From positions 1 through 11,962 of the forward strand of contig JAIVJE010000091.1 of the NCBI GenBank assembly GCA_020200195.1: 11,962 bases of DNA, read 5' to 3'. Made by a program: the position numbers and the translations under genes. Shown here piece after piece: positions 1 to 7,962 of this stretch (position 1 is the first letter of the stretch; every line of letters begins with the position of its first letter). Below the pieces are notes generated by a model. It did not search any database and was not told the origin of the DNA. It saw nothing but the letters and a program-made list of their open reading frames with translations. The stretch comes from Acidobacteriota bacterium. GTDB taxonomy: Bacteria; Acidobacteriota; Vicinamibacteria; Vicinamibacterales; 2-12-FULL-66-21.

Positions 1-90
1 TGCACGGGGCCGGGCTCCGTCGAAACGCGCGCGATGACCGCTCGGGCCATCGTGTCACGCTCGCGCCGCGGGTGCGCCGTCTCAGCCGTC

Positions 91-122
91 ACAACTCGAT
101 GTAACAAGTGTTGTGGTACACA
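91..122 (+). promoter_or_regulatory. Possible operator/promoter region upstream of the operon
   Basis: The 40 bases before the first gene of the operon contain nested dyads. AACA-AG-TGTT (103-112) is a perfect inverted repeat, and it sits inside wider arms TGTA (100-103) and TACA (117-120). ACAAC (91-95) and GTTGT (110-114) form another inverted pair. Such symmetry just ahead of a start codon fits a dimeric repressor site, and ChrB, encoded second in the operon, is a candidate because ChrB is a chromate-responsive regulator in Ochrobactrum. No convincing -35/-10 pair and no Shine-Dalgarno sequence are visible here. The dyad is seen; its role is inferred, with low confidence. Confidence 0.22.
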
Positions 123-129
123 TACCCGC

Positions 130-1029
130 ATGCGCACCCTTCTGATTCTGATTGCGACCGTTGTTCTGGCTCAGCCGGTGCTCGCCCAAGAGATGCCGGC
201 GGACTACGCGGCAGTGCTGAAAACTCTCGGACGCCAAGGGGACTTCAAGGATGGCGTGCTCAAGGTGAACATCCCGAGAAATGACATCAACGTCAGCGTC
301 GATGGTGTCGCCACACCAACGCCATTCGGGTTCGGTGGCTGGATCGCTCTCGCCAAAGGCGATCACGGCGACGTGATGATGGGCGACCTGGTGTTGACGG
401 AGGAAGAAGTGAACCCGGTGATGTCCGCGGTGCTGGACAACGGCCTGAACGTCACCGCCGTGCACAATCACTTCTTCTATGAGACGCCTCGCATCTTCTA
501 CATGCACGTCCACGGTCACGGCACGCCGGCAGACATCGCGAAGCGAATCGCCCCCGCTCTGGCGTTGATCGGCAAGACGCCGCCTCGTCGAGGGGCCGCA
601 GCCGCCGCGGGCAAGCCGATCGAGGGGAAGCTCGACACCGCCCGGCTGGCGAAGATCGTCGGGCACGAGGGTGAACAGAGCGGCGCCGTCTACAAGATCA
701 CGATCGGCCGGCCCGACATCCCGCTGAAGGAGATGGGCGCGACCATCAACGCGCGTATGGGGCTCAACACCTGGGCGGCGTTCTACGGCAGCGATGCGGA
801 TGTAGTAGTGGCTGGTGATGTCGCGATGCGAGCCGAGGAAGTCACGCCGGTATTGAAGGCGCTCCGGTCGAATGGAATCGAGATCGTAGCCATTCACCAC
901 CACATGACCACGGCCGATCCCACCGTGTACTTCCTCCATTACTGGGGCAGAGGACCGGCGCAGAACCTGGCGACGGCGGTCCGGGCGGCCGTCGATCAAA
1001 CCGGCAAGGCGGCGTCGACGAGACGATGA
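130..1029 (+). CDS. Secreted DUF1259 (LppY/LpqO-like) protein, His-rich tandem repeat
   Basis: Protein of 299 residues from the ATG at 130. An upstream in-frame ATG at 34 would put 32 Arg/Cys-rich residues in front of a good signal peptide (residues 1-19, cleavage likely after VLA), so the later start is preferred, although no clear ribosome binding site precedes it. The mature part matches the DUF1259 (LppY/LpqO) family and consists of two similar halves of about 110 residues. Each half contains a stretch of the form VxPVxxxLxxNGxxxxAxHxH followed by a Phe-Tyr/Phe-Leu-x-His segment. His clusters are seen at 112/114 and 126/128/130 in the first half and at 256-258 and 270 in the second. Histidine clustering in a periplasmic protein suggests metal binding; this is inference. 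The gene overlaps chrB by 4 bp (ATGA, 1026-1029), so coupling is likely. No enzymatic role is established for the family. Confidence 0.85.
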   Translation: MRTLLILIATVVLAQPVLAQEMPADYAAVLKTLGRQGDFKDGVLKVNIPRNDINVSVDGVATPTPFGFGGWIALAKGDHGDVMMGDLVLTEEEVNPVMSAVLDNGLNVTAVHNHFFYETPRIFYMHVHGHGTPADIAKRIAPALALIGKTPPRRGAAAAAGKPIEGKLDTARLAKIVGHEGEQSGAVYKITIGRPDIPLKEMGATINARMGLNTWAAFYGSDADVVVAGDVAMRAEEVTPVLKALRSNGIEIVAIHHHMTTADPTVYFLHYWGRGPAQNLATAVRAAVDQTGKAASTRR

Positions 1030-2166
1030 CTCCCAGCGTGCCCCCGGCGCCAACGGCAACGGAGCGGCCGGTCAGTGCGGCCGTTGCCGGCGAGGCGTCC
1101 GCGGGACGCTCCGCAGGAACGCATCGCTGGCTGCTGCTTGTCCATCAGTTGCCGGCGAAACCGTCGAATCTCCGCGTCCGGACGTGGCGTCGGCTGCAAC
1201 AGCTTGGCGCGATCCCGGTGAAGCGGGCGGTGTACCTGCTTCCGGATTCTCCGTCGGCTCGCGAAGACTTCGAGTGGCTGAAGACTGAAATCGAGGGGTC
1301 TGGAGGCCAGGCCAGCTTGTTTACCGCGGACACGGTGGATACCTGGTCGAGCGACGACTTGATCCAGGAGTTCCGCCGCGCGCGTCAAAGCGACTATACG
1401 AGCCTGTCCCGCGCGGTCGAACGGGCGCTGGCTGCTGCGCGGCGCAAACGTGCCCCGCGGCGTTCACGTCAGGCCGCCAGCCGCATCGTCGAGACGTTTC
1501 GTCAGCGCCTCGCGGCCCTCGAGGCGATCGACTTCTTCGGGAGTGCCGGCCGCGATCGGGCGGCGATCCTGATTGGCGACCTGCAGCAGGTACTCGCCGG
1601 CGTCACAGGAGCCGACGGCAAAACCTCCTCAGATCAACGCACGCGTGACGCGTACGTCCAACGGACCTGGGTGACGAGACCCCCGGCCGGGCATAGATCG
1701 GATGGGAAGCGCCTGGCTGATCAAGCGGTTCATCGATCCGGAGGCACGGTTTGGTTTCGTCGATCAGCCGCCGAGTTCCGGTACCGCCATCCCATTCGAC
1801 ATGTTCGGCGTGGAATTCACCCATCGAGGCGAGTGGTGCACGTTCGAGACGCTCGTGCGCACGTTCGCGATTACGGACGCAGCAGTGTGTCGTCTCGCGG
1901 GGATCGTTCACGATCTCGACCTCAAAGACGCACGGTTCGGCGCTCCGGAGGCCGCTGCTGTGGGCGCGATGGTTGAAGGCCTCCAGGTGCTCTATGCGGA
2001 CGATCACGCATTGCTCGAACAGGGGATCACGATGTTCGAGGCGCTCTACCGGTCATTCGAGCGCGCGGCACGACCGGCAGGCCCGCGCCCCGTGGCCGGC
2101 CGGCAGCGGAAATCCTCGACGCGGGCGACTCGCCAGAACCAATGCAACCAGCAGCATGCGGGATGA
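1026..2166 (+). CDS. chrB: ChrB-type chromate resistance/sensor protein, frameshifted
   Basis: Two consecutive reading frames together encode one ChrB protein of about 379 residues. The first frame (from ATG 1026) gives an Ala/Pro-rich lead and then the ChrB N-terminal domain (HRWLLLVHQLPAKPSNLR, KRAVYLLPDSPSAREDFEWL). The second frame, from about 1685, gives the ChrB C-terminal domain (DRMGSAWLIKRFIDPEARF, FDMFGVEFTHRGEWCTFETL, ADDHALLEQG). The break is in the run of five C at 1680-1684. Removing one C reads TRPRPGIDRMGSAWL, which is the family consensus, so a single +1 insertion separates the halves. In Ochrobactrum ChrB is a chromate-responsive regulator of the chr operon; whether this one regulates or acts otherwise is unknown. 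No chrA transporter is in the window; an MFS transporter follows with an ATGA overlap at 2163-2166. Whether the frameshift is a sequencing error, true decay or two separately translated parts cannot be decided here. Confidence 0.85.
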
Positions 2167-3418
2167 CGGCGGCAGGCGCGCTGTCGCGCGCCGCGGCGCT
2201 CGTGTGTGCTGCGGGTGGTCTGCGGGCGACCGCTGTCAGTACCGTGGGGGTCCTTATAGCCCTGCACGTCGCTCGTCGTGGCCTTTCGGCTGCGCAGATT
2301 GGTCTGGTGATCGGCGCGGGAATGGCGGCGAACGCGGCGGCAACCGTCGTCATCGGCTTGCGGGCCGATCGATGGGGGCGACGGCGGTCCCTCATTAGTC
2401 TCGGAGTGATCACCGGCCTCGGGTCTGTGGCGATCGGCCTTGTAGCCTCACTTCCCGTGCTGGTCGGGATTCTGTCGCAGCGATGGTAAACGGGACGGGG
2501 CGCGACCGCGGCCCTGCCGCCGCGGTGGCACAGGCACTGCTGCCCGGCACGACCACGGATGAACGCCGGACGTGGGCGATGGCCCGGTACAACGTCGTGA
2601 TCGATACGGGCCATGCGCTGGGAGCACTCGCCGCTGTCGTGCCGACGCTCCTCGTTCGAGTATTTCAGATCAGTGATGCCGCGGGTCACATGTGGACCTT
2701 CTTCGGCGGTGGCGCCGCGCTGATGATCGCGACGGTTCCGTATTTCTTTCTGCCGTCGGCGATCGAACAGGTCGAGCCTCCGCCCGCGATTTCCCGCCCC
2801 GACAACGTAGACCCGAGCACTCGCGGGATCGTGCGGAAGTTGATGGTGCTCTTCGGACTCGACAGCATCGGCGGGGGCTTTCTCAGCTCGTCGCTCGTGG
2901 CGTACTGGTTCTTCCAGCGGTATGGGACGTCCGAAGTGCAGCTGGCGTGGAGCTTTTTTGCGGCCCGTACTCTGAATGTTGTGTCTCATTTGGCGGCCGC
3001 CTGGATCGCGCGCCGGATCGGGCTGCTGAACACGATGGTCTTCACGCAGTTGCCGTCGAGCATATTCGTCATGCTCGCACCAGCCGCTCCGACTGCCACG
3101 GCCGCTGCGGCGTTGTTTCTGACCCGCGAGGCACTCGTTGAGATGGATGTGCCGACGCGTCAGTCCTATGTCGTGGCGGTCGTTCCGCCGTCGTCGCGCA
3201 CCTACGCGAGCGGCATGACCAACGCGACGCGGAATGCCGGGTGGGTCGTCGGACCGCTGGTCGGCGGCACCGCGATGCAGCATGTCGCACTCGCTGCGCC
3301 GCTGTTGATCGGCGGGGCGTTGAAGATCGTGTACGACCTGGCGCTCTATGGATCGTTTCGTCATCCGCGGCCACCGGAAGAGCGGGTGGGACTCACGAGC
3401 CGAGAGGAGTACTCATGA
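2163..3418 (+). CDS. MFS transporter (exporter-like), frameshifted
   Basis: A major facilitator superfamily transporter of about 418 residues is split over two frames. The first frame (ATG 2163, overlapping the chrB stop as ATGA; an in-frame ATG at 2142 is an alternative) carries the first membrane helices and MFS motif A in the loop between helices 2 and 3 (GLRADRWGRRRS). It ends at a TAA at 2487-2489. The second frame runs from about 2478 to the TGA at 3416-3418 and carries the remaining helices, including GMTNATRNAGWVVGPLVGG near the C-terminus. Adding one G after TCG at 2475-2477 joins the halves as VGILSAAMVNGTGRDRG, so one lost base explains the break. It follows chrB and occupies the place where chrA often stands, so efflux of a toxic oxyanion or metal is a reasonable inference; the substrate is not visible in the sequence. 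It overlaps the next gene by 4 bp. Confidence 0.83.
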
Positions 3419-4071
3419 CAAGAACCACAACCTTTTTACTGTGCGTGTTGGCGGCGGCTGTTGTCGCCCACGCGGCAACCCGTACGCTCGACTTCAGACA
3501 GGATGCCGTCGGTCGACAACCAAAAGGTTTCGAGTTCGGGCACACGGCAGGCGTTGGCCGCCCTGGCACATGGGTCGTTCAGGCGGAGGGCACCAATAAG
3601 TTCCTCGTGCAGACGGACGCCGATTCGACACGGTCGCGGTTTCCGGTCGCCGTGCTCTCGGACGTGAGCGCAACAGATGTGGACCTGTCGGTTCGATTCA
3701 AACCCGTGTCAGGCCGCGTCGATCAGGCGGCTGGTCTCGTGTGGCGGTACCGCGACCAGGATAACTACTACATCGTCCGCGCGAACGCGCTCGAAGACAA
3801 CGTGGTGCTCTACAAAGTCGAGAAGGGCAATCGGACCGACCTGCCGGTGAAGGGCGAAGGCCGCACCTATGGCAAGAAGGCGGAGGTGCCGGCCGGCCAG
3901 TGGAGCACCCTGCGGGTCGTCGCGAATGGCCGTGTGTTCGAGATCTACTTCAACGGGACGAAACTGTACGAGGTCGAGGATGCGACGTTCTCTGAGGCCG
4001 GGAAGGTTGGCGTCTGGACGAAAGCCGATTCCGTGACGCAGTTCGACGATCTCACCGTCGTCACGAGGTAA
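3415..4071 (+). CDS. Small secreted DUF1080/LamG-like (concanavalin fold) protein
   Basis: Protein of 218 residues from ATG 3415, preceded by a good ribosome binding site (AGGAG at 3405-3409, 5-base spacing) and overlapping the MFS stop as ATGA. A signal peptide is present (TTTFLLCVLAAAVVAHA, residues 4-20). The remainder reads like the beta-sandwich fold of DUF1080/3-keto-disaccharide hydrolase and LamG proteins: VDLSVRFKPVSGRVDQAAGL, VWRYRDQDNYYIVRANA, WSTLRVVANGRVFEIYFNG and a final FDDLTVV strand. The segment of Tyr/Arg residues around the DNYY motif is typical of the family. No catalytic residues can be assigned, and a short stand-alone domain like this could bind a ligand or glycan in the periplasm rather than cleave it. 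The position between an exporter and an ABC importer suggests an accessory envelope role; this is inference. Confidence 0.78.
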   Translation: MTRTTTFLLCVLAAAVVAHAATRTLDFRQDAVGRQPKGFEFGHTAGVGRPGTWVVQAEGTNKFLVQTDADSTRSRFPVAVLSDVSATDVDLSVRFKPVSGRVDQAAGLVWRYRDQDNYYIVRANALEDNVVLYKVEKGNRTDLPVKGEGRTYGKKAEVPAGQWSTLRVVANGRVFEIYFNGTKLYEVEDATFSEAGKVGVWTKADSVTQFDDLTVVTR

Positions 4072-4074
4072 GCC

Positions 4075-5109
4075 ATGCGCGCTCTCAGATTTACGCTGAG
4101 CATTCCAGTAGCAATCATCGTCGCGATCGCAGGTTTCGCCGCGTGTCGCGCGTCGGAGCAACGGGCCGAGCGCAGCGCGACGATCTACGTGTCGACCGAC
4201 CGTGTGTTCTCCGAACCGGTGCTGCGCGAATACGAGAAGCGGACCGCTGTCCGAGTGAACGCCGTCTATGACACGGAGGAGACCAAATCCACTGGCCTCG
4301 CGAATCGACTGATCGCCGAGAAGGCCCGGCCGCAGGCTGACGTGTTCTGGTCGAACGAGCCGGTTCGCACTCTGGTGCTCAAGTCGCGCGACATCCTGGC
4401 GCCATATCGGTCGCCGAGCGCGAAGGGTATTCCGCCCGCACTCGTGGACCCCGACGGTTACTGGACTGGATTCTCTGCGCGAATCCGCGTCATCGCATAC
4501 AACACGAAACTCGTGAAGGCGGAGGAAGCGCCGCGATCCATATTCGAGCTCGCCGACTCGAAGTGGCGAGGGCAAGTGGCCATGGCCGACCCGCGATTCG
4601 GGTCGACCTCATTCCACGTGGCCGCGCTCTACGCAATGGCCGGCGACCAGAAGATGGACGATTTCTTTCGCCGGCTGAAGGCGAACGGCGTGCGCGTCGT
4701 GGGCGGAAACTCGGTCGTCAGGGACTTGATCGCCCGAGGCGAAGTCAAAGTCGGACTGACTGATACCGACGACGTGAATGTCGCCATTGAAGACGGGCAA
4801 CCGATCGCCATGGTGCTGCCGGATGCTGAAGGACTGGGTGTGCCGGTGATGCCAAATATGGTTTCGTTAATCGCCAACGCCCCACATCCGGAGGAGGCAC
4901 GCCGACTGATCGATTATCTGCTCTCTGCGGATGTCGAGCGCCAACTTGCCCAATCCGAGGCCGTACAGATTCCGCTTCACGCCGGCGTCCCCGGTCCAAA
5001 GAACATCCCGGCAATCGACACGTTCAAGCCGATGACGCTCGATTACACGAAGGCAGCCAGTCGCGTGAAGGATGTCACGGGGCGGCTCGCTGGGATCCTG
5101 GGGCTCTGA
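4075..5109 (+). CDS. ABC transporter periplasmic substrate-binding protein (Fe3+/AEP-type family)
   Basis: Protein of 344 residues; ATG 4075 lies 3 bp after the previous stop and has GAGG at 4065-4068 as ribosome binding site. The N-terminus is a signal peptide ending in FAAC at residue 24, a poor but possible lipobox, so it may be a lipoprotein. The mature part follows the FbpA/FutA-type binding-protein pattern: ATIYVSTDRVFSEPVLREYE, ADVFWSNEPVRTLVL, GYWTGFSARIRVIAYNTKLV, WRGQVAMADPRFGSTSFHVA, NMVSLIANAPHPEEARRLID and a C-terminal VQIPLHAGV. The family binds ferric iron, 2-aminoethylphosphonate or similar ligands between two lobes. The Tyr that ferric-iron binders usually carry near this C-terminal position is not present (QIPL instead), so iron is not assured. 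The permease and ATPase genes follow directly, making a complete importer. Confidence 0.88.
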   Translation: MRALRFTLSIPVAIIVAIAGFAACRASEQRAERSATIYVSTDRVFSEPVLREYEKRTAVRVNAVYDTEETKSTGLANRLIAEKARPQADVFWSNEPVRTLVLKSRDILAPYRSPSAKGIPPALVDPDGYWTGFSARIRVIAYNTKLVKAEEAPRSIFELADSKWRGQVAMADPRFGSTSFHVAALYAMAGDQKMDDFFRRLKANGVRVVGGNSVVRDLIARGEVKVGLTDTDDVNVAIEDGQPIAMVLPDAEGLGVPVMPNMVSLIANAPHPEEARRLIDYLLSADVERQLAQSEAVQIPLHAGVPGPKNIPAIDTFKPMTLDYTKAASRVKDVTGRLAGILGL

Positions 5110-5130
5110 GCACGCGCCGACAGGAAACCC

Positions 5131-6548
5131 GTGCGCATGACGCCGTGGCCGTCCAGTCGAACCCTCGTTCTCGCGGCCGCCATCGCGTTGTTCGTCGCAT
5201 GCTGTCTGCTGCCGATCGGGTATCTGTTGACGATCCCGCTGACCAGCATGAACGTCGCATCCTCTGCTTTGTGGCTCGACGCGCGTCAGCAGGGCCTGCT
5301 CCGGAACACCGCGCTCCTTGGCGTAGGGTGATTGCGACTCTCGCCGGCCACGATCTGCTTTCCGACTGGGCGTACAGCTTACCCGCCGCGATCCTGGTGC
5401 TCAGCCTGGTTTTCTATCCTTTGTCGATGCTGGCGACGGAAGTCGCCATGCGACGGATTGATGGACGCCTTGAAGAAGCGGCCTTGATCATCGCGCCTCC
5501 CGAATTTGTTCTTCGTCGGGTCACACTTCCGCTCGCCGCACCGGCCATTCTCGCCGCCGCCCTCATCGTCTTCGTCCTGTCGGTGTCCGAGTTCGGGGTC
5601 CCGGCACTTCTTCGTGTTCGCGTCTACACGACGGAGGTCTTTACTGCATTTGCGGCGCTGTACGATTTCAGCCGAGCGATGCTTCTCGCCTTGCCGCTGC
5701 TCGTGCTGTCGTTCGTCGTCGCCGGCGTCGCGGTGGCGTTGGTGGGAGACCGTTTGGTGAGTACGCGGCGCGGTTCGGCAACGCGTCCGGTCTTACTCGA
5801 GCACTGGCGACGATCGGCAGAGGCCGCGGCGATTGCCGTCGCCGCGATGGCTCTCGCTGTTCCCGTAGTCGTCCTTATACGTGAAGCACTCGGCGCCGCA
5901 TCTGTTCGCGCGGTTCTGGAGGGTTCCGGTCGTGCGATTGCGAATAGTTTGGGACTGGCGACGATCGGCGCGACGGCTGTCGTGAGTGTGGCGGCATGGC
6001 TCGGATATGCGCGTGCGAGAACCCGCCGTCGCATCGGGCAACTCGCCGACGTTCTCTTTGTCGTGGCCTTTGCCGTTCCAAGCACGATCGTCGGCGTGGG
6101 CCTGATCGGCCTATGGAATCGGCCCGGCCTGGTGGGCGTGGTGTACGGCACGGACCTCATGTTCATCCTGGGGTACCTCGCGCGATTCCTGCCGGTCGCG
6201 GCTTTGACGATCGCGGCGGCAACTCGCTACGTCCCCGTGTCCCAGGAGGAAGCAGCGGCCGTGAGCGGCGCTGGATGGCTGCGAACGATGATGCGGATTG
6301 TCCTCCCGCAGGTCCGACTTGGCCTTCTCACAGCGTGGGTGATCGCGTTTGTCCTCGCATTCGGCGAGCTTGGCGTGAGCATCCTGGTCGCGCCTCCGGG
6401 CGAAGCGACGCTCCCGATTCGCATCTACACGATCATCGCGAACACTCCACCGTCACATGTCGCGGCGCTGTCGCTGCTCCAAACATCGGTGATCCTCGCT
6501 CCGCTCGTCATACTCGCCGGCGCGCTTGCAGTGCGGGAGTCTCGGTGA
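5131..6548 (+). pseudogene. ABC transporter permease (fused two-domain FbpB-type), frameshift plus internal deletion
   Basis: Inner-membrane permease partner of the preceding binding protein, of the type with two permease domains in one chain. It probably starts at GTG 5131 (AGGA at 5122-5125; ATG 5137 is an alternative). The first frame gives a membrane helix and then LLRNTALLGVG before a TGA at 5329-5331. The other frame continues with VIATLAGHDLLSDWAYSLPA and runs to 6548. It carries two conserved EAA loops: DGRLEEAALIIAPPEFVLRR in the first domain, and SQEEAAAVSGAGWLRTMMRI in the second. Relatives have about 60-70 more residues (helices 2-3 of the first domain) between the RNT segment and the SLPxAILVL segment. 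One out-of-frame deletion of about 200 bp near 5330 would explain both the frame change and the missing block. As written the transporter would not be functional; a misassembly could also give this picture. The next gene starts at an overlapping GTGA (6545-6548). Confidence 0.82.
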
Positions 6549-7243
6549 GCGGAGTTGCCGTCTCTGCCCGGAACGTCACCAAGCGCTTTGCGACGCATCG
6601 GGCGGTCGACAACGTGACGTTGGATGTCGCGCCTAGCGAGTCGGTCGTTATTCTGGGTCCGAGCGGATGTGGGAAAACGACACTGCTGCGTCTCATTGCC
6701 GGCCTCGAAGTGCCGGACACCGGTGAAATCTGGATGGGTGATGTCCAAGTCGCCGGTGTCAATCGCAGTCTGGTTCCTCCTCATCGACGGCAACTCGGAT
6801 TCGTCTTCCAGGATCTCGCCCTGTGGCCGCACCTGACAGTCGGAGGAAATCTGCAGTTCGTGCTCGATTCGTTGCGGGTTCCCCGCGCTGAACAGAGCGA
6901 GCGAATCGACGAGGTCCTGAGGTTGGTTCGCATCGAGGGATTTGCGCGTCGGTATCCTCATGAGCTCTCCGGCGGCGAGCAGCAGCGCGTGGCACTCGCC
7001 CGTGCCCTGGTGGGCAGGCCACGCCTGCTCCTGCTCGACGAACCGCTTTCAAGCCTCGACGCGGAGCTCGGCTCAGCCATGCGCGGGGAACTTGTCCGGC
7101 TCCAGAGAGCGCTCGCGTTGACGACGGTGTACGTGACACACGACAGGGAAGACGCCGCCGTTCTTGCCGACCGTGTCATTGAGATGCGGGCGGGCCAAAT
7201 CGTCAGGGCGAACGACACCCGACCGACGGAGGAACGTGCGTGA
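6545..7243 (+). CDS. ABC transporter ATP-binding protein of the same importer
   Basis: ATPase of 232 residues starting at GTG 6545, which overlaps the permease stop as GTGA. All nucleotide-binding motifs are intact: Walker A GPSGCGKTT (38-46), Q-loop Gln89 in FVFQD, signature LSGGEQQR (141-148), Walker B LLLLDEP with Asp165/Glu166, D-loop SSLDA and the switch His199 in VTHD. It is short for the FbpC/PotA/CysA group, which normally carry a C-terminal TOBE-type regulatory domain of about 100 residues. Here the chain ends soon after the H-loop strand, so it is a minimal ATPase. It would power import through the neighbouring permease. This is the most securely intact gene of the transporter. A 4-bp GTGA overlap links it to the next gene. 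Confidence 0.93.
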   Translation: MSGVAVSARNVTKRFATHRAVDNVTLDVAPSESVVILGPSGCGKTTLLRLIAGLEVPDTGEIWMGDVQVAGVNRSLVPPHRRQLGFVFQDLALWPHLTVGGNLQFVLDSLRVPRAEQSERIDEVLRLVRIEGFARRYPHELSGGEQQRVALARALVGRPRLLLLDEPLSSLDAELGSAMRGELVRLQRALALTTVYVTHDREDAAVLADRVIEMRAGQIVRANDTRPTEERA

Positions 7244-7881
7244 GAGCTTCGGCGATAGTGGTCGTGGCGCTGGCACTTGCCGGGACGCCGGCATGGGCGC
7301 AAGAGGCAGCGCCGTGTCCCGTGCTGTGCACGCCCGAGTTCAAGGTCGAACCGACGTTCACGTTTACGAACCTGTTTGGCTCGCCGCGAATCGTCCACGA
7401 CGACGGAACCGTCAGCCGAGAAGGACGCGGACCCGAATTCGAGGTGATTCTTTCCCTCGGTCTACCGACGCGCATCTCCTGGCTGGAGTTCACCGTCGAA
7501 GGGATCTTCTTGCCGTTCGATCGAAACAGTACGCCAGAACTCGAGTTCGAGACTAATTTCATCTGGCTGCCAGGGGAGCGGACGCGCGGTTGGATCAGCT
7601 CGCATTTCGACGTCGTGGACAAATTCAGTCCCGCGGAACGCCCGACGGACCGGCGCGCCTACAGGCACAAGCTGAATCTGGAACTGGACACGAGCGTGTC
7701 GATCTTCAATTGGCTGCCGGAAGGGCGCTGGCTCCGTGGCGTTGAACTGGAGGGGTCGTTGGATTACGTAGCCACGGGCCTTCCGAGGGCAGGCGACCGG
7801 ACAAACGGAGGTCGTTATCTCGACAAAGCGAGCCCCTGGTCGTTTTCGGTCGTCTTCGTGGTGCCGGTCGCGCCGTGGTGA
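7240..7881 (+). CDS. Predicted small outer-membrane beta-barrel protein
   Basis: Protein of 213 residues from GTG 7240, with a strong ribosome binding site GGAGGA (7228-7233) inside the end of the ATPase gene. The signal peptide occupies residues 1-20 (AIVVVALALAGTPAWA then QEAAP). A CPVLC pair of cysteines lies just after the cleavage site. The rest alternates polar and hydrophobic residues in strand-like stretches (FKVEPTFTFTNLF, FEVILSLGLP, ISWLEFTVEGIFLPF, LNLELDTSVSIFNWLP, WSFSVVFVVPVAPW). It ends in an aromatic residue after a hydrophobic strand, as substrates of the outer-membrane assembly machinery usually do. No named family is recognised. Its place as last gene of the operon suggests it lets the ABC importer's ligand, or the exported one, cross the outer membrane; this is inference from context. 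Confidence 0.7.
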   Translation: MRASAIVVVALALAGTPAWAQEAAPCPVLCTPEFKVEPTFTFTNLFGSPRIVHDDGTVSREGRGPEFEVILSLGLPTRISWLEFTVEGIFLPFDRNSTPELEFETNFIWLPGERTRGWISSHFDVVDKFSPAERPTDRRAYRHKLNLELDTSVSIFNWLPEGRWLRGVELEGSLDYVATGLPRAGDRTNGGRYLDKASPWSFSVVFVVPVAPW

Positions 7882-7885
7882 CGGA

Positions 7886-7899
7886 TCCGATCAATCGGA
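7886..7899 (+). terminator. Palindrome after the operon stop, weak terminator candidate
   Basis: TCCGATCAATCGGA is a perfect palindrome beginning 4 bases after the last stop of the operon (7879-7881). As RNA it could form a 5-bp stem with a four-base loop. No run of T follows, so it is not a classical Rho-independent terminator. Low confidence. Confidence 0.2.
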
Positions 7900-7962
7900 A
7901 GGAACCGAGTCGCGCCAGCACGGATGAGGCAGTTGCGAAATCAGTCGTCTCACAGCCGGAAA

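Noticed and set aside
34..129. N-terminal extension of the DUF1259 gene to the ATG at 34
   Set aside because: It would bury a clear signal peptide behind 32 Arg/Cys-rich residues, which does not fit a secreted family.
1680..1684. Programmed frameshift in chrB
   Set aside because: A C5 run alone, without a slippery heptamer or a downstream structure that I can see, and with many other indels in the window, makes error or mutation more likely.
2027..3364. 445-codon open frame on the minus strand
   Set aside because: It is Arg/Pro-rich with no family resemblance and lies antisense to the MFS gene; typical of high-GC shadow frames.
5624..6166. 180-codon minus-strand frame over the permease
   Set aside because: Thr/Ala/Arg-rich shadow of membrane helices read backwards; no start signal.
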